Both the position numbers and the translations under genes were made by a program. 64,000 bases of DNA from Paraburkholderia sp. PGU19. GTDB taxonomy: Bacteria; Pseudomonadota; Gammaproteobacteria; Burkholderiales; Burkholderiaceae. Below are positions 40,967-47,340 of the stretch, piece by piece. The DNA lies in contig NZ_AP023179.1 in the NCBI RefSeq assembly GCF_013426915.1, positions 992,001-1,056,000 on the forward strand, in the 5' to 3' direction. Under the pieces are notes generated by a model. That model was not told the origin of the DNA. It ran no database searches and saw only the letters and a program-made list of their open reading frames with translations. Within the stretch, counting starts at the first letter, position 1, and each line of letters opens with the position of its first letter.

Positions 40967-42364
40967 TTAGCGGCTGGTGTTCATCGAAGCGATCGCGAGC
41001 CCGTTGTGCTGCACGTTGCCCGCGCCGCCCGCGATGTTCACGCCGATGTTGCCCGTCGCGTGGCTGAGCGCGCCTGCGCCGAGCGTCGCCGTGCCTTCGA
41101 ACGAGCCACGGAAGTCCACGCCCGCCGTTTGCGACGAGTCATCCGTCGCCACCATCGCTGCGCTGCCGTGGCTGCGCGAGACCGTCGACGTCGAAGCCGC
41201 CATGCTGTTGTTCTGCACGTTGCTGATGCCCGACGCGACGTTCACGCCGACGTTGCCCGATGCGTACTGCAGCGAACCGTCGCCGACCGAGGCGTTCACG
41301 TTGAAGTTGTTGATGCTGGCCTTGCCGCCCGAGCTCTGGCTGTTGAAGACCTGAGCGTTGCCGAACACGTTGCCGGCATCGACGGAAGCGAGCGCAGCGT
41401 CGTTGCCCTGCGCGTTGTTGACGCCTTCCGCGATGTTGACGCCGATGTTGCCGCTCACGTTCTGCGCGGCGTTGCTGCCCGTCGTCGCCGTCAGGTTGCC
41501 CGCCTTCTGCGTGTTGATGTGCTGCGTGACCGAGCCATACACTTCCACGTCCGTCTTCGCGGTCGACGAGTTGAAGCCCCACTGCGCAGCGAAGCTGTCG
41601 TGCGTTTTGGAGTTCTCGACTTCATAGCCGCTCGACTGCTCGCCGTGGGCCGCGTAGCCGGAGCCCTGGTTCGCCTGGTAGCCCCACACCTTGCCTTGGC
41701 CCGAGCCTTCGACTGCGCCGAACGAGCCGCCGATCTGCTCGCTGTTGCGATAGCTCGATTCCTTGTAACCAGCCGACAGGCCACCCGAAATGCTGGCATG
41801 GCCCGAGGAAACGCCCGTCCACGGGTTGTAGCCGGAAGCCGATTCGTAGCTGACGCCTGCATGTCCGCCCGCCGAGATGTGGCCGCCGGCGTTCTGGCTT
41901 TCATGGCTGAAGCTGCCGCCGATTTCCGCTGCCTGCGCGCTGAACTCGAAGCCGCCGCCCTTGACCGAGCTGCTCTGGTTGCCGTACGCGTAGCCCGACG
42001 AAGACTGATAGCCCTGCGCGTGAGACGACTCAGACGAGTGCGAGGTCGACAGCGAAGCCCATGCGCTGCCGCTGCTGTTGATCGATTTGTAGCTGTTGTC
42101 GATCCGCGTCGTCACGGAGCCGGACGTGTACGACTGCGCATTCGGGCTGAGCGAGGTGTTCGCGTACGCGTGCTGTGTGTTGTTGACGACGGCGCCCGCC
42201 GTGCTGGAGACGCCGACGCAGCCGAACAGCGTGACGAACCCTTCGATCCCGACGGCTTCTCCGACCAGCGTCGCATTGAAAATGAACGGGTTCTTCAGCG
42301 GGCTCGCAAAGGCGCTGGTGGAAGCGGCGGCGAGGACGGCTGCTGCAATGAGAGTGCGCTTCAT
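40967..42364 (-). CDS. FapC-like major amyloid candidate with three repeats
   Basis: The 465-residue exported protein has a signal peptide (ending SAFA, residue 20), a 280-residue Ser/Gly/Tyr/His-rich region, and three C-terminal repeats: GNIGVNIAEGVNNAQGN (305-321), GNVGVNVASGISNVQNN (370-386) and GNIGVNIAGGAGNVQHN (438-454). The repeats are 65-68 residues apart, and the linkers vary in sequence. Three imperfect repeats with conserved Asn and Gln, separated by variable linkers, are the plan of FapC. The order after a smaller three-repeat protein and before a C39 peptidase also matches. The long Ser/Tyr-rich N-region is not typical of Pseudomonas FapC. Confidence 0.78.
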   Translation of the reverse strand: MKRTLIAAAVLAAASTSAFASPLKNPFIFNATLVGEAVGIEGFVTLFGCVGVSSTAGAVVNNTQHAYANTSLSPNAQSYTSGSVTTRIDNSYKSINSSGSAWASLSTSHSSESSHAQGYQSSSGYAYGNQSSSVKGGGFEFSAQAAEIGGSFSHESQNAGGHISAGGHAGVSYESASGYNPWTGVSSGHASISGGLSAGYKESSYRNSEQIGGSFGAVEGSGQGKVWGYQANQGSGYAAHGEQSSGYEVENSKTHDSFAAQWGFNSSTAKTDVEVYGSVTQHINTQKAGNLTATTGSNAAQNVSGNIGVNIAEGVNNAQGNDAALASVDAGNVFGNAQVFNSQSSGGKASINNFNVNASVGDGSLQYASGNVGVNVASGISNVQNNSMAASTSTVSRSHGSAAMVATDDSSQTAGVDFRGSFEGTATLGAGALSHATGNIGVNIAGGAGNVQHNGLAIASMNTSR

Positions 42365-42393
42365 GGTTTCGCTCCGATACTAGTTGTGGTCAG

Positions 42394-43002
42394 TTAGAAA
42401 AGAGTGCCCGCCGGGGGACGGAGCACGAAACTGTTCGCCGTGGCATTACCGGCTCCGGCAGTCTGGTTGATCTGCACGATTCCATTGACGTTCTTGAAGG
42501 CATCGCTGGAAATGCTGGCCTCGCGGACGCCTTGTGGTGCGACCGCCTGACTCTGACCGCCGTTATGCGCGGCCGTCGCGGATAGCACCCCATCCGAGAC
42601 GGTCTCGACCCCTGGCGCGGCAGTGCCGAGCAGCACACTGTTGCGCTGGAGATTCCCTGCGCCCGCAGACTGGTTCACCATCACCGCTCCGGACGAACTC
42701 GAAAATGCGTTGCCTTCGATCGACGCGCGCGCGCTCGGCACCCGCGCCCGCGCGGTGGCGCTCTGCATGCTCGCGTTGTCGTTTGCGACGGCGTCGCCGT
42801 TGGTGATCGTCAACTGGTTGGCCTGCGCGTTGTTCAGGCCCGCGGCCTGGTTCACCGTGATCGCGCCCGTCGCGCTGACGGCGGCGCCCGTGGCGATGCT
42901 CGCGTCGCCGCTCACGCGTCCCACCTGCTGCGCGTACGACGGTTGTGCGGCGACCAGGGCGAGGGCTGCGAGGAGCGGAATCGGGCGAAGTAGCGTGTTC
43001 AT
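42394..43002 (-). CDS. FapB-like minor amyloid candidate with three repeats
   Basis: The 202-residue exported protein has a signal peptide (ending PSYAQ, about residue 25) and three repeats: GAITVNQAAGLNNAQAN (46-62), GAVMVNQSAGAGNLQRN (105-121) and GIVQINQTAGAGNATAN (174-190). The motif is close to that of the large protein downstream. FapB, the nucleator of Fap fibres, is likewise a smaller three-repeat protein encoded just before fapC. Its ATG overlaps the upstream stop as ATGA, so translation is coupled. Confidence 0.75.
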   Translation of the reverse strand: MNTLLRPIPLLAALALVAAQPSYAQQVGRVSGDASIATGAAVSATGAITVNQAAGLNNAQANQLTITNGDAVANDNASMQSATARARVPSARASIEGNAFSSSSGAVMVNQSAGAGNLQRNSVLLGTAAPGVETVSDGVLSATAAHNGGQSQAVAPQGVREASISSDAFKNVNGIVQINQTAGAGNATANSFVLRPPAGTLF

Positions 43003-43496
43003 TTGCCGAGGCCTCCGAGCGCGCCGCCGAGTGCGGTGGACAGCGGTGCAAGCGAGCCCGTCACCGACGCGGAAATATTGCCGCCGATGCCCGGAGCCGG
43101 CTGGCCGATGCCGCCCGAGTTGAGCGCGACGTTGTTGTTCGTGGTGTTGCCCGTGAGGATGCGCGTGACGGCCTGCAGGCCGGCGCCGCCCGCGACGTTT
43201 CTGTCGAGGCCCGTCGAGCCGTGCGCGTTGGTCAGATCGGCATCCGACGCGACTTGCGCCATCGTCGGGTTGAAGGTGGTGCCGGGGAAGGTCGAGACGC
43301 GCGCGCTGACGGGGTCCTGATCTTTTGGCACGGGCGCATAGGCGATGCGCGGGGTGATTTCGCGCTGCACGACGATGTCGCCCGGGTTCGCGGCCTGTGC
43401 GAAGGCCGCGCCGGCGAAACCGGCGGCGCACAGACCAGCGATGACGGCCAGCCGTGTCGCGAGCCGTGGCGCGCCAGTCGTGCTAACTGCACCCAT
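42999..43496 (-). CDS. Exported protein of unknown function in the Fap-like operon
   Basis: The 165-residue protein has a signal peptide (ending GAAFAQ), a conserved-looking stretch DIVVQREITPRIAYAPVPKD, and an Asn/Gly-rich C-terminal half (GNTTNNNVALNSGGIGQ). It has no three-repeat pattern. It has no obvious place in fapABCDEF and may be an extra subunit or a chaperone. The start could also be the ATG at 43532, which would lengthen the signal peptide by 12 residues. It overlaps the next gene by four bases. Confidence 0.65.
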   Translation of the reverse strand: MGAVSTTGAPRLATRLAVIAGLCAAGFAGAAFAQAANPGDIVVQREITPRIAYAPVPKDQDPVSARVSTFPGTTFNPTMAQVASDADLTNAHGSTGLDRNVAGGAGLQAVTRILTGNTTNNNVALNSGGIGQPAPGIGGNISASVTGSLAPLSTALGGALGGLGK

Positions 43497-43613
43497 TGCG
43501 CGGCTGCACAGCCTTCCCCATGAAGCGATCATTTTGTATGTCCCCGGCTATCCAGTTTGGAGTGCGAAACAGTCTGCACTGGTCTCTTTTGCGTGCGATG
43601 TCGTGTTGTTGTG

Positions 43614-44078
43614 TTACTTCCTCTGGTAGTTCGCTACGTTGCCTTGCGCGGCGCGCGCGGCATCGATGGGAATGGGCAGCGGCGACGGCGGCGCGATTTC
43701 GTCCCACAGCGTCACGGCCGAGCCGCGCGTCAACTGCGGCGTCACCGCGACCATCACCATGCCCGCCGCGCCGCCGCGCTGGCGCGACAGCACCTGGTCG
43801 TCCAGCGCGAAGTCGCTCATCGCGGCGCTGTCGGCCGGCACGCCGTTAGCAATATCGACGCCGGTCGTCGTGTCCGCAGTCACGTTCGATGTTTCGTCCG
43901 TGGCGACTTCCGTTGTCTGTTGCGCGGCTGTCGCCGTCGTCGCGTTTGTCGCATCCGTCAAGGATGCCTGGGCGTAAACAACGGCCGACATTGACGAAAG
44001 CGCGAGTGCGACGCACACGGCAAGGCCAGCGGGCAGCATTGAAATGTGGTTCGAGTCGATGCGGAAAACGAGTCGCAT
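43614..44078 (-). CDS. First gene of the Fap-like operon, FapA-position exported protein
   Basis: The 154-residue protein has a signal peptide (ending VVYAQA, about residue 37), a Thr/Ala-rich segment, and the motif LDDQVLSRQRGG at residues 92-103. The motif has hydrophobic residues at -12 and -7 from a GG pair, like a double-glycine leader; it then continues into a hydrophobic segment. Size and first position fit FapA, the periplasmic chaperone-like subunit, but sequence similarity is not evident. AAGGAGAG at 44086-44093 is a strong ribosome site for the ATG at 44078. Confidence 0.68.
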   Translation of the reverse strand: MRLVFRIDSNHISMLPAGLAVCVALALSSMSAVVYAQASLTDATNATTATAAQQTTEVATDETSNVTADTTTGVDIANGVPADSAAMSDFALDDQVLSRQRGGAAGMVMVAVTPQLTRGSAVTLWDEIAPPSPLPIPIDAARAAQGNVANYQRK

Positions 44079-44106
44079 GATGTCTCTCCTTGGTGCGGGA
44101 CATTTA

Positions 44107-44121
44107 GCGAAACGTGTGCCA
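44107..44121 (-). promoter_or_regulatory. Sigma-54 promoter of the Fap-like operon
   Basis: On the - strand the bases read TGGCACACGTTTCGC. The -24 element TGGCAC is perfect, the -12 keeps the essential GC (TCGC for TTGC), and the spacing from GG to GC is exact. Transcription would start near 44095, just upstream of the ribosome site of the first gene. Both neighbouring regulators carry the GAFTGA loop that contacts sigma-54. Confidence 0.75.
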
Positions 44122-44196
44122 TCCGTCGCAATCCATTGATGCAATTGGACGTGGCGAAATGGTTCGGCTGTCCGTCGAGTCAAATCGGACGTAAAC

Positions 44197-44212
44197 GTTT
44201 CAGGTCTGAAAC
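44197..44212. promoter_or_regulatory. Candidate activator (enhancer) site
   Basis: GTTTCAGGTCTGAAAC is a perfect inverted repeat with seven-base arms, centred about 110 bp upstream of the predicted sigma-54 start. That is the usual distance for an enhancer-binding protein site. An overlapping CAGGT-N5-ACCTG repeat ends at 44215. Confidence 0.5.
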
Positions 44213-44384
44213 CTGACGCTGAAAACACGCGGATTTCAAATCCATGCGTTAAGCGCGAGCCATGCGTAGTACGTTGATAAAAAAGTATGGTGAATGCGCT
44301 TCCACCGTTTTAATCGGTCCCCAAAGCGCATGCCGATGAACCGCAAACCCTTACCGGGCAAGGCTGAACGATTTAATTCGCATA

Positions 44385-44412
44385 TTTGTTTTCGACGGCT
44401 CGCGCGTATAGT
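44385..44412 (+). promoter_or_regulatory. Candidate sigma-70 promoter of the second activator gene
   Basis: TTTGTT (44385-44390) and TATAGT (44407-44412) are 16 bp apart. The leader to the ATG at 44629 would be over 200 bases. The 550-bp intergenic region 44079-44628 holds this, the sigma-54 promoter and the palindrome; I see no gene in it. Confidence 0.35.
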
Positions 44413-44440
44413 AAGCTCTCAACCACAGCAACACGTTTTT

Positions 44441-44460
44441 AAAAAAGCCCACTACTGGGC
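44441..44460 (-). terminator. Possible weak - strand terminator
   Basis: On the - strand a five-base GC-rich stem GCCCA / TGGGC with loop GTAG is followed by six T. No known - strand gene ends here, so it could mark a small antisense RNA or have no function. Confidence 0.3.
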
Positions 44461-44628
44461 CGTTTCAATACACGCGCCGTTTTTCGGGGATCAGCTGTCC
44501 GTACGGAATGGAATGGCCGTTCGGTTTTCGCTGTTTGCGAATCCCGTGCGAATAGGCGTGCCTCTCAGCTAAATCCAGATCAGCACATGCCGTCATCCTT
44601 AACGTTCGTTGACGAGAGGATCTGAATA

Positions 44629-46023
44629 ATGGAATCCGCCACGCGGCAACTGATTTACGTATCAAGAGATCCAAGCGCGGAGTTGAACACGCGTTTTCAT
44701 GAGCGCGGGTGGCATGTCGAGGTTGTCGGTTCGGCACGCGATGCCCGCCGCGCCGTACGCTCGGGGATGGCGGCGGGTGGTCTGCTCGATCTGTCGAGCT
44801 GTTTCCAGCAGCATGAAATCGCGGCGTTTGAATCCTGTCTGACCATGCCGAATGTCGGCTGGGTCGCCACCACGATGGCAGGCCAGTTGCAGGATGCCGC
44901 ATTACGCCGGCTAGTACGCGACTATTGTTTCGATTACGTTACCGTGCCGTATTCGGGCGACCGGATCGTCGATTCGGTGGGTCACGCATATGGCATGGTT
45001 TCGCTTGGCGAACCGGCGTCCAATGACGCATCGCAAGGCGGCACGGAAGGCGAAATGGTCGGTTCGTGCGACGCGATGCTCGCGTTGTTCCGTTCCATCC
45101 GCAAGGTCGCGATGACCGATGCGCCCGTCTTCATTTCCGGCGAATCGGGCACCGGCAAGGAACTCACGGCCGTTGCCATTCACGAGCGCTCGTCGCGCCG
45201 CAACGCGCCGTTCATCCCCATCAACTGCGGCGCGATTCCGCCGCATCTGCTGCAATCGGAGCTGTTTGGCTACGAGCGCGGCGCGTTCACGGGCGCGAAC
45301 CAGCGCAAGATCGGGCGCGTCGAGGCGGCCAACGGCGGCACGCTGTTCCTCGATGAAATCGGCGATCTGCCGCTCGAAAGCCAGGCGAGCCTGCTGCGCT
45401 TCCTGCAGGAGCGCAAGGTCGAGCGGCTCGGCGGACATGGCTCGATCGAAGTGGACGTGCGGATCATTTCCGCGACACACGTCGACATGAACACGGCGAT
45501 GATCGAAGGGCGGTTTCGCTCGGACCTGTATCACCGGCTGTGCGTGCTGCAGATCGACGAGCCGCCGCTGCGCGCGCGCGGCAAGGACATCGAGCTGCTC
45601 GCGCGGCATATGCTCGAACGTTTCAGGAAAGATGCGAGCCGCCGGCTGCGCGGCTTCGCGCCCGATGCCATCGCGGCGCTCCACAACTACAGCTGGCCGG
45701 GCAACGTGCGGGAGCTGATCAACCGCGTGCGGCGTGCGATCGTGATGTCGGAAGGGCGGGCAATCACTGCGCGCGATCTCGAACTGGCCGAGTACGTCGA
45801 AATCGTGCCCGTGTCGCTTGCCCAGGCGCGCGAGGCCGCCGAGCGGCAGGCGATCGAACTGGCGCTGCTGCGTCATCGCGGCCGTCTGGGCGATGCCGCG
45901 CAGGAGCTGGGCATCTCGCGCGTCACGCTGTACCGGTTGTTGTGCTCGCACGGCATGCGGCATATGGAAAGCGAGCCGCTCGCGCCGCACGCGGAGATGC
46001 CGTCGACGATGCCGCATCTCTAA
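44629..46023 (+). CDS. VpsR-like sigma-54 dependent activator (copy 2)
   Basis: The 464-residue protein is a paralogue of the activator at 36136-37737. A receiver-like N-terminal domain (about 8-125, Asp54 in GLLDLSS) is followed by an AAA+ domain with Walker A GESGTGKE (171-178) and GAFTGA (218-223), and by a Fis-type helix-turn-helix LGISRVTLYRLL. It is divergent from the Fap-like operon across a 550-bp region with a sigma-54 promoter, so it is the most likely activator of that operon. AGAGGA at 44615 fits the ATG. A strong terminator follows. Confidence 0.9.
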   Translation: MESATRQLIYVSRDPSAELNTRFHERGWHVEVVGSARDARRAVRSGMAAGGLLDLSSCFQQHEIAAFESCLTMPNVGWVATTMAGQLQDAALRRLVRDYCFDYVTVPYSGDRIVDSVGHAYGMVSLGEPASNDASQGGTEGEMVGSCDAMLALFRSIRKVAMTDAPVFISGESGTGKELTAVAIHERSSRRNAPFIPINCGAIPPHLLQSELFGYERGAFTGANQRKIGRVEAANGGTLFLDEIGDLPLESQASLLRFLQERKVERLGGHGSIEVDVRIISATHVDMNTAMIEGRFRSDLYHRLCVLQIDEPPLRARGKDIELLARHMLERFRKDASRRLRGFAPDAIAALHNYSWPGNVRELINRVRRAIVMSEGRAITARDLELAEYVEIVPVSLAQAREAAERQAIELALLRHRGRLGDAAQELGISRVTLYRLLCSHGMRHMESEPLAPHAEMPSTMPHL

Positions 46024-46061
46024 GCGCGCCGCCTCGCGGCTAACGGGCTGGTGTAAGGGCG

Positions 46062-46092
46062 AAAAGCCCGGTCGATTGACCGGGCTTTTTTG
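46062..46092 (+). terminator. Rho-independent terminator after the second activator
   Basis: A perfect 12-base stem AAAAGCCCGGTC / GACCGGGCTTTT with loop GATT and trailing T. Confidence 0.92.
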
Positions 46093-46279
46093 TTTGCGAA
46101 GCGCCGCTTCCTGAATGCCGCGTTCTGCCGCGCATGAAGCGTTCAGACTTGCGATGGTTGCATTTGCGACCTTTCTGCCCGGCGCTACCTGCGCGTTCAC
46201 GTGCGTTCGCCCGGCTTGCTAGAATCGGGTTTTTCCCAAAAACGGTCCGGCGCGTCCGCGTCCTGCCGAAGGAACCCGC

Positions 46280-47251
46280 ATGAAACAGTACCTCGACCTC
46301 GTCCGCACGATCCTCGATACCGGCAGCTGGCAGGAAAACCGCACCGGCATCCGCACGATCAGCTTGCCGGGGGCGATGTTGCGCTTCGATCTGCAGCAGG
46401 GTTTCCCCGCCGTGACGACGAAGAAGCTCGCGTTCAAGTCGGCGATCGGCGAACTGATCGGCTTTCTGCGCGCGTCGCGCAGTGCCGCCGATTTCCGCGC
46501 GCTCGGCTGCAAGGTCTGGGACGGGAACGCGAACGAAAACGCGCAGTGGCTCGCCAATCCCTACCGGCAAGGGTCGGACGACCTCGGCGACGTGTACGGC
46601 GTGCAGTGGCGCAAGTGGCCCGCCTACAAGGTGCTCGACGCGACAGCGAGCGCGCAGCTGGAAGACGCGGCATCGCGCGGGTACGCGCCCGTCACCCGGT
46701 TCGAGGAAGACGGCGTGCGGAAGGTACTGCTGTACAAGGCGATCGACCAGATTCGCCAGTGTCTCGACACGATCATGAAAAACCCGTCCGACCGTCGGAT
46801 TTTGTTTCATGCGTGGAATCCGGCCGTGCTCGAGGAAATCGCGCTGCCGGCGTGCCATCTGCTGTACCAGTTTCTGCCAAACGTCGCGAAGCGCGAGATT
46901 TCGCTGTGCCTCTATATTCGCAGTAACGACGTCGGGCTCGGCACGCCGTTCAACCTGACGGAAGGGGCGGCGCTGCTGCACCTCGTCGGCCGCCTGACGG
47001 GCTATACGCCGCGCTGGTTCACTTACTTCATCGGCGATGCGCATATTTACGAGAATCAGCTCGACATGTTGCAGCAGCAACTGATGCGCGATCCGTATGA
47101 AAGCCCGCAACTCGCGATTTCGGAACGCGTGCCCGACTATGCCAAGACGGGCGTGTACGAGCCTGAGTGGCTGGAGAAGATCGAGCCGTCCGATTTCTCG
47201 CTGGTCGGCTATCGCCACCATGAACCGCTGACGGCGCCGATGGCGATCTGA
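46280..47251 (+). CDS. thyA: Thymidylate synthase
   Basis: ThyA methylates dUMP with methylene-tetrahydrofolate to dTMP, and folA recycles the resulting dihydrofolate. The 323-residue protein has the catalytic Cys192 in [11 protein letters not shown] and the folate/dUMP motif [17 protein letters not shown]. It is longer than E. coli ThyA (264) because of an internal insertion around residues 90-150, as in other betaproteobacterial forms. The ATG at 46280 follows GGAACC-type sequence. It ends at a perfect bidirectional terminator. Confidence 0.95.
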   Translation: MKQYLDLVRTILDTGSWQENRTGIRTISLPGAMLRFDLQQGFPAVTTKKLAFKSAIGELIGFLRASRSAADFRALGCKVWDGNANENAQWLANPYRQGSDDLGDVYGVQWRKWPAYKVLDATASAQLEDAASRGYAPVTRFEEDGVRKVLLYKAIDQIRQCLDTIMKNPSDRRILFHAWNPAVLEEIALPACHLLYQFLPNVAKREISLCLYIRSNDVGLGTPFNLTEGAALLHLVGRLTGYTPRWFTYFIGDAHIYENQLDMLQQQLMRDPYESPQLAISERVPDYAKTGVYEPEWLEKIEPSDFSLVGYRHHEPLTAPMAI

Positions 47252-47281
47252 TCTGTAGACGGTTTTTCTTTGGCTTGAACG

Positions 47282-47318
47282 AAAAAAACGCCCGCCGCGA
47301 ATTGCGGCGGGCGTTTCT
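47282..47318. terminator. Bidirectional terminator between thyA and the FecR-like gene
   Basis: A perfect 13-base stem AAACGCCCGCCGC / GCGGCGGGCGTTT with loop GAATT. Seven A on its left give a T run for the leftward transcript. Confidence 0.88.
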
Positions 47319-47340
47319 GTTTGCGGCGTGACGCGGAGTT

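Noticed and set aside
44131..44157. A second sigma-54 promoter on the - strand (GCCACG ... TTGCA)
   Set aside because: The -24 lacks the GG pair and the distance to the -12 GC is one base too long; the site at 44107-44121 fits better.
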